Assembly (NCBI RefSeq): GCF_030813595.1
Contig: NZ_JAUSUH010000011.1
Location: forward strand, 62,001-126,000
Direction: 5' to 3'
DNA from: Ancylobacter vacuolatus
GTDB taxonomy: Bacteria; Pseudomonadota; Alphaproteobacteria; Rhizobiales; Xanthobacteraceae
DNA length: 64,000 nt
Of the stretch, positions 18,103 to 24,591 are shown piece after piece (position 1 is the stretch's first letter; each line of letters starts with the position of its first letter). A model generated the notes under the pieces. The model was not told the origin of the DNA. It saw only the letters and a program-made list of their open reading frames with translations, and made no database searches. Made by a program: the position numbers and the translations under genes.

Positions 18103-18918
18103 TCACGCCCTGCGCCGCGGCGCCTCCGGGCCGATCTGGGAAGCGACCGGCGGATAGACCGGCCCTTTCTCAAGTATCACCAGCGAGTCGTGGACGTGAA
18201 TGCCAGTGCAGCGCTCGCTCACCGCCGGATGGATCACCCCGTGCCGATGATACCAGCGGTGCATGTCGGCGATGACCTCGCCGACATAGCGAAAGAAATT
18301 GCGCCGGCTGCGATAGCCTCCGCCAAAGTCGCGCCAATAGGCGGTGTGCAGGTCCTCGATCATATAGAGCCCGCCGTCGGACAAACGGCCGAAAAGCGTC
18401 TCCAGCGTCACACGCAGATGGCTCATCCGGTGGCTGCCATCGTCGAGCACGATGTCGACGCCGCCCATCTCGTCGACGACGGATTTCAGGAAGGCCGTGT
18501 CATCCTGCGACCCGATCCGGACCGCCCCGGCGACTCCGTCATACTTGATGCATTCGGGGTCAATATCGATGCCGTAGATGATGGCGTCAGGGCCGAAATA
18601 CTTACGCCACATCTGCAAGCTTCCGCCCTTGCTGACGCCTATCTCCAGAAATCTTACTCTACTCCCTCGAAACGGGGAAAAATATCTATCGTATAATGGA
18701 ATGTAATGATGCCACTTATGAACAACACCCGCTTCATTATCTGAGAAATATCTCAGCAAATCCCCTTTATAATCATATTTACGTGCAATATCATTGTGAA
18801 CATCTTCCACGTCCGTATAAGAAAATTCATAAGCACTTATTTCACTAGGAAATCTCTTCCGTTTCCACTGAACAATGACATCTGGAATAAAAGGCCTAAT
18901 TTTCGCCCTGACACTCAT
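18103..18918 (-). CDS. Class I SAM-dependent methyltransferase, MycE/TylE-like; AT-rich
   Basis: About 271 residues. Motif I is FLEIGVSKGGSLQMW, followed by IIYGIDIDPE, RIGSQDD, the metal-binding IVLDDGSHRMSHLR and MIEDLHTAYW. The DDGSH and EDLHTAYW pair is characteristic of metal-dependent sugar O-methyltransferases of the MycE/TylE (macrocin) type, which suggests a glycan or secondary-metabolite substrate. Two in-frame ATGs lie 6 bp apart; the second has the better spacing from GAAGG and is used. The 5' half is clearly richer in A/T than the flanking genes, as expected for recent transfer. No biosynthetic cluster is next to it. Confidence 0.82.
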   Translation of the reverse strand: MSVRAKIRPFIPDVIVQWKRKRFPSEISAYEFSYTDVEDVHNDIARKYDYKGDLLRYFSDNEAGVVHKWHHYIPLYDRYFSPFRGSRVRFLEIGVSKGGSLQMWRKYFGPDAIIYGIDIDPECIKYDGVAGAVRIGSQDDTAFLKSVVDEMGGVDIVLDDGSHRMSHLRVTLETLFGRLSDGGLYMIEDLHTAYWRDFGGGYRSRRNFFRYVGEVIADMHRWYHRHGVIHPAVSERCTGIHVHDSLVILEKGPVYPPVASQIGPEAPRRRA

Positions 18919-19034
18919 ATGCATTTACCTTCACCGACGCCCTCATGGACCACCATCCTACACGCGCGTGGGCTGGCAAACAGACAGATCGCCACATCTG
19001 GCGGAGGCCCGGCTCACTCTCCTGCAGCGCGGGC

Positions 19035-19059
19035 GGAACTGTCGCCGGTCTGAACGGTT
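19035..19059 (+). promoter_or_regulatory. EcfG-type promoter for the DUF1328 gene
   Basis: GGAAC (19035-19039), 16 bp, then GGTT (19056-19059): one change from CGTT but with the essential GTT kept. It faces the DUF1328 gene 45 bp downstream. Proteins of this family are frequent members of the general stress regulon. Confidence 0.6.
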
Positions 19060-19104
19060 TACCCCGCGACGCGGCGCATGCCGCGAAACGACGTGGAGGC
19101 TTAC

Positions 19105-19278
19105 ATGCTGGGTTGGGCGCTGACCTTTCTCGTGGTGGCTCTGATCGCCGCCGTTCTCGGCTTCGGCGGCATCGCCGGAACCGCCATCGAGATCGCCAAG
19201 ATCATCTTTTTCGTCGCCATCATCCTGTTCCTGGTGTCGGCGGTATTCGGCTTCATGCGACGCGGCCGGGCGCCCTGA
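19105..19278 (+). CDS. DUF1328 small membrane protein
   Basis: 57 residues starting [20 protein letters not shown], the family's canonical start, with a second hydrophobic helix [20 protein letters not shown] and a basic tail. A GGAGG sits 5 nt before the ATG; the upstream in-frame ATG adds nine unrelated residues and is rejected. Function is unknown, but such proteins are often stress-induced, and an EcfG promoter motif lies just upstream. The gene is convergent with ecfG, with tandem hairpins between. Confidence 0.92.
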   Translation: MLGWALTFLVVALIAAVLGFGGIAGTAIEIAKIIFFVAIILFLVSAVFGFMRRGRAP

Positions 19279-19303
19279 CCAGGCGCGCAGCCGGATCGGC
19301 ACC

Positions 19304-19424
19304 GAACGCAAGACGCCCCCGGCGGCAAACCGGGGGCGTTCTCGCATCAGGGGCGCGAGCTGAACGCAAGACGCCCCCGGCGGCAAACCGGGGGCGTCCT
19401 CGCGTGAGGGGCGCGAGCTGAACT
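19304..19424. repeat. Tandem 58-bp repeat carrying two terminator-like hairpins
   Basis: Two near-identical 58-bp units between the convergent DUF1328 and ecfG genes. Each contains a perfect 10-bp hairpin with arms ACGCCCCCGG and CCGGGGGCGT and loop CGGCAAA (19313-19339 and 19371-19397), then CTCGC and GGGGCGCGAGCTGAAC. The T-tracts are weak, so these may act as transcription roadblocks or 3' stabilisers as much as terminators. Confidence 0.8.
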
Positions 19425-19488
19425 GGAATGTCTTTTAAGGGCTCGGTCGTCGGAATAAGGCGGGTGCGTGCGTCGACAGTGCCGCCGC

Positions 19489-20040
19489 TCAGGTGCGCTC
19501 GGCGGCAAGAACCGCCCGCGTGGTCTTGTCGGGACCGAAATCGCTGGCATCGTCCAGCGCCAGCATTTCCCCAAGGCGCTTGCGTGCCCGGTTCACCCGG
19601 CTCTTGATGGTGCCCACCGCGCATTGGCAGATGTCGGCGGCTTCCTCATAGGAAAAGCCGGAGGCGCCCACCAGCACCAGCGCCTCGCGCTGGTCGGAAG
19701 GCAGCTGTTCGAGGGCGGCGCGGAAATCCTCGAAATCCAGATGGGTGTTCTGGTCGGGATTGCTGGTCAGCGTGGCGGCGAACGCCCCATCGGAATCAGG
19801 CACTTCCCGCCGGCGCTTGCGGTATTCCGAGCGGAACAAATTGCGCAGGATGGTGAAGAGCCAGGCCGGCAGGTTGGTCCCCGGCCGGAAGCTGGAAATA
19901 TTGGCGAAGGCGCGCAGAAGCGTCTCCTGCACAAGGTCATCGGCGCGGTCGACGCTGCCCGACAGCGATATGGCGAAGGCTCGCAGGTTGGGAATGGCTG
20001 CGATGATCTCGTCGCGCAATGTCGGATCGAATCTGCTCAC
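19489..20040 (-). CDS. ecfG: ECF sigma factor EcfG, general stress response
   Basis: 183 residues. Extracytoplasmic-function sigma factor of the ECF15 (EcfG/SigT/RpoE2) group. Sigma region 2 is ELVQETLLRAF-like (DRADDLVQETLLRAFANI, then NLPAWLFTILRN) and region 4 is LEQLPSDQREALVLVGASGF with SYEEAADICQCAVGTIKSRV. It is held inactive by NepR until phosphorylated PhyR sequesters NepR. The GTG start overlaps the nepR stop (GTGA), the usual coupled order. An EcfG promoter motif upstream of nepR implies positive autoregulation. Confidence 0.93.
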   Translation of the reverse strand: MSRFDPTLRDEIIAAIPNLRAFAISLSGSVDRADDLVQETLLRAFANISSFRPGTNLPAWLFTILRNLFRSEYRKRRREVPDSDGAFAATLTSNPDQNTHLDFEDFRAALEQLPSDQREALVLVGASGFSYEEAADICQCAVGTIKSRVNRARKRLGEMLALDDASDFGPDKTTRAVLAAERT

Positions 20041-20288
20041 TTGCGCCCTCCGCCCTCGCCGGACGTGGGGTCCGCCTTGTCGAGCTTGGAAAGCAGGTCC
20101 ATGAACCGGTCCGGCACGCCCTGGCGCACCACGTCGTCATACATGGCCCGCAGATGCTGGCCGATCTTAGCCTGGATATCGCTGCCGAGGACGGTTTCCT
20201 TACCGCCTTCATGATGCGAGGAGAGCCCACCCGCCGCAGCGGACGCGCTCTCGGAATGATCGTCACTCATCAGTTTCTTTCCCGACAT
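20037..20288 (-). CDS. nepR: Anti-sigma factor NepR
   Basis: 83 residues. The conserved NepR core is IQAKIGQHLRAMYDDVVRQG, continuing VPDRFMDLLSKLDKAD, which supplies the two helices that clamp EcfG or bind the sigma-like domain of PhyR. The N-terminal 30 and C-terminal 12 residues are disordered by composition. An alternative start six codons in (MSDDHSES) is possible; the first ATG is kept because GGGGG precedes it. It is co-transcribed with ecfG and divergent from phyR. Confidence 0.9.
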   Translation of the reverse strand: MSGKKLMSDDHSESASAAAGGLSSHHEGGKETVLGSDIQAKIGQHLRAMYDDVVRQGVPDRFMDLLSKLDKADPTSGEGGGRK

Positions 20289-20342
20289 TGAGCCCCCGGA
20301 ATGGTCGAGAGGAGTTGGCTCCGTCGCTACATACGCAGTCAC

Positions 20343-20367
20343 AACGGGCCAGTTGCGAAACGGTTCC
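20343..20367 (-). promoter_or_regulatory. EcfG promoter for nepR-ecfG
   Basis: Minus-strand GGAAC (20367-20363), exactly 16 bp, then CGTT (20346-20343). A full consensus match, 55 bp before the nepR start, implying EcfG autoregulation. Confidence 0.85.
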
Positions 20368-20408
20368 GGCCAATTGTCGATGTGACGCATAAATTTTTCG
20401 CCTACCCC

Positions 20409-20433
20409 GGAACCGATCGGTCCATGATGCGTT
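20409..20433 (+). promoter_or_regulatory. EcfG promoter for phyR-kinase operon
   Basis: Plus-strand GGAAC (20409-20413), exactly 16 bp, then CGTT (20430-20433), about 38 bp before the phyR GTG. With the divergent motif at 20343-20367 it makes a back-to-back pair in a 183-bp intergenic region. Confidence 0.85.
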
Positions 20434-20471
20434 ATCAGGCGCTTCACACATGCAGCTTCGGGGAGACGCGA

Positions 20472-21275
20472 GTGAGCACTTCTCAACTTGTCGCGCAGCA
20501 CCTGCCCTTTCTGCGCCGCTATGCGCGCGCACTCAGTGGCAGCCAATCGGCTGGCGACGCCTATGTCACGGCCATGCTCGAGACCCTTATCGCCGATCCC
20601 GGCACGCTCGACCGGACCGTGGATCCCCGCGTGGCGCTCTACAGCCTGCTCACCCGCCTGTGGGATTCGGTGACCCTGAACGCGCAGGTGGACGCCGCCC
20701 CCGCCCCGCTGCAGGGCGAACGCCGTCTCGGCCACATCACGCCGGTGGTGCGGCAGGCCTTTCTTCTCGTGTCCCTTGAAGGGTTCTCGGAGGAGGAGGC
20801 GGCCAGCATCCTTGAGATCGACGTGCCGACCCTGCGCAATTTGGTGGAAGATGCCGGGCGCGAACTGGCGGCCGAAATCGCCACCGACGTGCTCATCATC
20901 GAGGACGAGCCCTTCATCGCGCTCGATCTGGAAGGCCTCGTGGAAGGCCTTGGCCACCGCGTCACCGGCATCGCCCGCACCCACACCGAGGCGGTGGACC
21001 TGGCCCGCCGCAAGGCGCCCGGCCTGATCCTCGCCGATATCCAGCTGGCCGATGGCTCGTCCGGGCTCGACGCGGTGAACGAGCTGATCGAGAAGACCGA
21101 AGTCCCGGTCATCTTCATAACAGCTTATCCCGAGCGCTTCCTCACCGGCGTCCGCCCCGAGCCGGCCTTCCTGATCGCCAAGCCGTTCCAGCCGTCGACC
21201 GTCGCCGCCGTGATCAGCCAGGCGCTGTTCTTCGAGCGACGCGCCCGCCCCCGGGAGCAGCGCGCCACCGCCTGA
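20472..21275 (+). CDS. phyR: Response regulator PhyR (sigma-like domain + receiver)
   Basis: 267 residues. Residues 1-130 are the degenerate ECF-sigma-like domain (LVAQHLPFLRRYARALSGSQ, then GFSEEEAASILEIDVPTLRN), and 138-258 are a receiver domain with acidic pocket IIEDE, phosphoacceptor D189 in LILADIQLADG, T217 in FITAYPERF and K237 in LIAKPFQP. When phosphorylated it binds NepR and frees EcfG. The GTG is preferred because GGGAG lies 6 nt upstream and the product then begins at the family's standard position; the longer ATG frame covers the promoter. The histidine kinase gene follows after 10 bp. Confidence 0.94.
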   Translation: MSTSQLVAQHLPFLRRYARALSGSQSAGDAYVTAMLETLIADPGTLDRTVDPRVALYSLLTRLWDSVTLNAQVDAAPAPLQGERRLGHITPVVRQAFLLVSLEGFSEEEAASILEIDVPTLRNLVEDAGRELAAEIATDVLIIEDEPFIALDLEGLVEGLGHRVTGIARTHTEAVDLARRKAPGLILADIQLADGSSGLDAVNELIEKTEVPVIFITAYPERFLTGVRPEPAFLIAKPFQPSTVAAVISQALFFERRARPREQRATA

Positions 21276-21285
21276 GCGCAGATAA

Positions 21286-22611
21286 ATGCCCCTGCCTGAC
21301 ATCGCTTTCGTCGACAACGCGGCACGCTGGATCACGGTCCTGTCGTCGCTGGCGATTTTCGTGGGGCTCGTGCGGCTGCTGCACGTGCGCCGCAATCTTT
21401 CCCTGCGCACGCGGCTCCTGGGTCTGCTGCTGGCGACCCTGGTGCTGATGTTCGGCCTGCTGTCGCTGCTCGTCATCTTCGACACCGGCGACACCTTCCC
21501 GATGGCGCCGACGGCGGTGCGGCTGGGCATCGGCCTGCTGAACCTGCTCGGGGCGGTGGCGCTGTGGTCGAACTACGCGGCGCTGCTCGACATGCCGACG
21601 CCGCGCCACGCGGTGAGCGAGCAACGCCGGCTGACGCTGGAGCTGGCCACCGCCCTGCAGCGCTATGAGATGGCGCTGCGCGGCTCCAATGTCGCGATCT
21701 TCACCCAGGATCGCGAGCTTCGCTACACCTCGGTCAGCAAGCCGCTCTTCGGCTTTCCGGTCGAGCAGGTGCTCGGCTCCAGCGATGCCGACCTGCTCGG
21801 CGAGGCACAGGCGCAGGCGCTGACCCTTTTGAAGCGCGAGGCGCTGGCCACCTCATCCTCGCGCAAGGGCGAGATCGAGATCGAGGAGGCCGGCCGCAAA
21901 TGCTGGTACGACATCCATATCGATCCGCTGCGCGATCTCGCCGGCACCACGGTGGGGCTGACCGGCGCCGCCGTCGACGTCACCGAGCGCAAGGAGAATG
22001 AGCAGCATCTGCGCCTTCTCATGCGCGAACTGACCCACCGCTCGAAGAACCTGCTGGCGGTGATCCAGGCCATGGCGCGGCAGACCGCCCGCCATGCCGG
22101 CTCGATTGACGGTTTCGTGGAAATCTTCAGCGCCCGGCTGCAGGCGCTGTCCAAGTCGCACGACCTTCTGGTGCAGGAGAGCTGGTATGGCGCCTCGCTC
22201 GCCGACATGGTGCGCTCCCAGCTCGGCCACCATCTCGACCGCGAGAACAGCCAGTTCACCATTAAGGGGCCGAACCTCTTCCTCAAGCCGGAAGCGGCGC
22301 AGAATATCGGCCTCGCCATTCACGAACTGTCCACCAATGCCGCCAAATATGGCGCGCTATCGGTGCCGACCGGCCATGTTGATATCACCTGGGCGCGGCG
22401 CACGCCGGAGGCCGGCGGTGGTTTCGAGCTGGCCTGGCACGAGCGCGGCGGGCCGCCCGTCACCAAGCCGGCCGGGCGTGGCTTCGGTTCGCTGGTGATC
22501 GAGCGCAATCTGGCGCGCGCTCTTGATGGAACGGTCGAGCTCGACTTCGCGCCCTCCGGCCTCGTCTGCACCGTCAGCGTGCCCGAGAACCACCTGATCC
22601 CGGACCGCTGA
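21286..22611 (+). CDS. PAS-HisKA_2/HWE-type sensor histidine kinase, PhyK-like
   Basis: 441 residues. Three N-terminal hydrophobic helices (residues 16-32, 43-65, 78-100) form a membrane anchor. Then comes a PAS domain (130-232: MALRGSNVAIFTQDRELRYT), the dimerisation/phosphoacceptor helix with H251 in LMRELTHRSKNLLAVIQAMA, and an ATPase domain with N351 in IHELSTNAAKYGAL, a W-x-E pair (AWHE, 384-386) and the glycine box GRGFGS (397-402). The spacing and family match kinases that phosphorylate PhyR. Ten bp separate it from phyR, so it is almost certainly the cognate kinase; the signal sensed is unknown. Confidence 0.9.
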   Translation: MPLPDIAFVDNAARWITVLSSLAIFVGLVRLLHVRRNLSLRTRLLGLLLATLVLMFGLLSLLVIFDTGDTFPMAPTAVRLGIGLLNLLGAVALWSNYAALLDMPTPRHAVSEQRRLTLELATALQRYEMALRGSNVAIFTQDRELRYTSVSKPLFGFPVEQVLGSSDADLLGEAQAQALTLLKREALATSSSRKGEIEIEEAGRKCWYDIHIDPLRDLAGTTVGLTGAAVDVTERKENEQHLRLLMRELTHRSKNLLAVIQAMARQTARHAGSIDGFVEIFSARLQALSKSHDLLVQESWYGASLADMVRSQLGHHLDRENSQFTIKGPNLFLKPEAAQNIGLAIHELSTNAAKYGALSVPTGHVDITWARRTPEAGGGFELAWHERGGPPVTKPAGRGFGSLVIERNLARALDGTVELDFAPSGLVCTVSVPENHLIPDR

Positions 22612-22855
22612 GCGCACCGGTCCGGCCCTTCCGCGACGGTTTCCTCGGCGACGCCTTCTCCGCCCGCGCGCGAAAACGTGATCGCGGGCGGGAACGCGAT
22701 CCCTTCCCGCGCATTAACCTTAAGAAGGCGGCGACACGGTCGCCGCGAGATTTCACCGAAGCAAACGTCTGCGGACAAGCTCCGGCGGCGGCGTGGTTCA
22801 CGTCGCCCTGCCGATGGCGGCTGCCTGCGGATACCAGCCGGAAGGGGAAGCCGTG

Positions 22856-23326
22856 ATGACGGGCATCGACAGCATCTTCAAGGGTTCCGCCTATCTTATC
22901 GGCGCCGTCACCGGCGTCGCGCTCATGGTGCCGCTCACCGCCGGCGCCCTCGCCACCGGCTCGATGACGCGGCTGGCCCCCCAGGCCATGGCGATCGACG
23001 CCTTCGGGCCCGGCACCGGCGCAATGCAGTCGCATCTCGTCAACCGCACCGCCAAGGCCTCGCGCTTGGATAGCGCGCCGCGCCCGGCGGCCGCCTCCCC
23101 CGCTCCGAGGGTGACCGTGCCGGCCCGCGCGCCCGCACCCGCGCCCGCCGCGACGCCGGCAAGGGCCATCGTCAACAATCTGCCCGAGCCGGCCCCGGTG
23201 ACGCCGAGCCGCGCCACGCGGACCCCCAAGGGCTGCCTCTCGGCGCTGGGCGTGACGAAGTCCAGTCTATCGACTGAGGAGCTGACGGTCTGCGTCGCCG
23301 ATGCCTCGATGATCAGTCGGGGCTGA
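22856..23326 (+). CDS. Hypothetical Ala/Pro-rich protein with one N-terminal helix
   Basis: 156 residues. A hydrophobic segment at 11-32 (GSAYLIGAVTGVALMVPLTA) is followed by a long Pro/Ala-rich linker and a C-terminal TPKGCLSALGVTKSSLSTEE-like block with two cysteines about 20 residues apart. Looks like an anchored or exported periplasmic protein. The ATG after GGAAGGGGAAG is used; a GTG one codon before would serve equally. The gene follows the stress kinase on the same strand, and a weak GGAAC-N16-CATT lies upstream, but I do not count that as an EcfG promoter. Family not recognised. Confidence 0.65.
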   Translation: MTGIDSIFKGSAYLIGAVTGVALMVPLTAGALATGSMTRLAPQAMAIDAFGPGTGAMQSHLVNRTAKASRLDSAPRPAAASPAPRVTVPARAPAPAPAATPARAIVNNLPEPAPVTPSRATRTPKGCLSALGVTKSSLSTEELTVCVADASMISRG

Positions 23327-23371
23327 CGTACTCTTAACTATATACCTCTCGACGCAAATTGAAAAATCGTC

Positions 23372-23396
23372 GGAACTTCTGGCAAGGTATTTCGTT
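23372..23396 (+). promoter_or_regulatory. EcfG promoter for the PRC-barrel gene
   Basis: GGAAC (23372-23376), exactly 16 bp, then CGTT (23393-23396), 64 bp before the start codon. A full consensus match in an otherwise AT-rich intergenic stretch. Confidence 0.8.
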
Positions 23397-23460
23397 TTTT
23401 CTACAGACGGTTGAACGATCGACCTGACTTAAGAAATCTTGAACCACGACGGAGAAGACG

Positions 23461-24045
23461 ATGACCAGCAAGCTTGCGACACTCACCGCCGCCGCTGCAC
23501 TGGCGCTCGCCCCGGCGGTTGCCTTCGCCCAGAGCCCGGCTCCCCAGACCACCACGCCGCCGGCCGCCAGCCCGGTGCAGCCGGATGCCGGCAATCCGCA
23601 GGCCCCGGCTTCCGAGATGCCCGCGACCACTCCCACCCCCGGCACCACCGATAGCGCCGCCCCCGCAACCTCGGCGATGGCGACCCCGGCCATGCCGAAA
23701 TTCGTCAGCGCGCAGAGCTCGGGCCAGTGGCTCGGCTCGGACCTGACCGGCACTGAAGTGGTCACGTCCAGCGATGAGAAGCTCGGCTCGATCAGCGACG
23801 TGCTCGTCGAGCGCGATGGCAGCATCGTCGCCGTGGTGATCGATGTCGGTGGCTTCCTTGGCCTCGGCGCCAAGCCGGTTGCGGTGTCCTTCGACTCGCT
23901 GACCGCCACCCCGACCGATGATGGCGAGAAGGTAGTCGTCACGCTGACCAAGGAAGAGCTGAACGCGGCGCCGGAGTTCAAGAGCCTGGAGCAGGCCCGC
24001 GCGGAGACGCCCAGCACCGGCGCCACCACGACCACCACCAACTGA
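23461..24045 (+). CDS. Exported PRC-barrel domain protein
   Basis: 194 residues. A Sec signal peptide (MTSKLATLTAAAALALAPAV, cleavage likely after AFA) leads to a Pro/Ala/Thr-rich linker to about residue 80 and one PRC-barrel domain: WLGSDLTGTEVVTSSDEKLG, then ISDVLVERDGSIVAVVIDVG and FLGLGAKPVAVSFDSL. Periplasmic PRC-barrel proteins are common in stressed alphaproteobacteria, but their role is not defined. A GGAGAAG precedes the ATG. The EcfG motif upstream makes this a likely general stress gene. The hairpin array begins about 80 bp after its stop. Confidence 0.88.
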   Translation: MTSKLATLTAAAALALAPAVAFAQSPAPQTTTPPAASPVQPDAGNPQAPASEMPATTPTPGTTDSAAPATSAMATPAMPKFVSAQSSGQWLGSDLTGTEVVTSSDEKLGSISDVLVERDGSIVAVVIDVGGFLGLGAKPVAVSFDSLTATPTDDGEKVVVTLTKEELNAAPEFKSLEQARAETPSTGATTTTTN

Positions 24046-24125
24046 TCCAGCCCCTAACGGTTCGGCCGCCGCGCGCGGCCCTCGCCTAGCGACCGCCGGC
24101 GCCAGCCGTGCCGTCAGGATGGACA

Positions 24126-24519
24126 TGCCCGGCCCTCGCGCCGGGCATGTCTCGTTCAAGGACCTTGCCCGGCCCTCGCGCCGGGCAGGTCTCGTTCAAG
24201 GGCCTTGCCCGGCCCTCGCGCCGGGCATGTCTCGTTCAAGGATCTTGCCCGGCCCTCGCGCCGGGCATGTCTCGTTCAAGGATCTTGCCCGGCCCTCGCG
24301 CCAGGCATGTCTCGTTCAAGGACCTTGCCCGGCCCTCGCGCCGGGCATGTCTCGTTCAAGGACCTTGCCCGGCCCTCGCGCCGGGCAGGACTCGTTCAAG
24401 GACCTTGCCCGGCCCTCGCGCCGGGCAGGTCTCGTTCAAGGACCTTGCCCGGCCCTCGCGCCGGGCATGTCTCGTTCAAGGACCTGGCCCGGCCCTCGCG
24501 CCGGGCAGGTCTCGTTTTT
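24126..24519. repeat. Array of ten 40-bp hairpin repeats
   Basis: Ten head-to-tail copies with a strict 40-bp period (cores begin at 24128, 24168 and so on to 24488) fill the gap between the PRC-barrel gene and glnD. Each copy has an 8-bp hairpin, arms TGCCCGGC and GCCGGGCA around CCTCGC, then a spacer TGTCTCGTTCAAGGACCT with a few substitutions (CATGT/CAGGT/CAGGA; GGACC/GGGCC/GGATC). The last copy ends CTCGTTTTTGCC, a proper T-tract. All three plus-strand frames are free of stops across the array, but this follows from the repeat composition and no protein is claimed. Copies are close to identical, so the number may vary between strains or be miscounted in the assembly. Confidence 0.93.
24487..24516 (+). 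terminator. Terminal copy of the array: intrinsic terminator
   Basis: The last array hairpin (arms GCCCGGC and GCCGGGC) is followed by AGGTCTCGTTTTTG. The T5 tract is missing from the other nine copies, so this may be the original terminator of the PRC-barrel gene from which the array expanded. Confidence 0.55.
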
Positions 24520-24591
24520 GCCTATGGCAGCGCACGATGACGGCGCGCGCCGGATCGGGTAAAGCGGGTATCCGACCAGCCGGACCCCGCC

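Noticed and set aside
22691..22715. EcfG promoter for the hypothetical gene at 22856
   Set aside because: GGAAC-N16-CATT lacks the GTT core.
24126..24519. CRISPR array
   Set aside because: Copies are contiguous with no variable spacers and no cas genes nearby.
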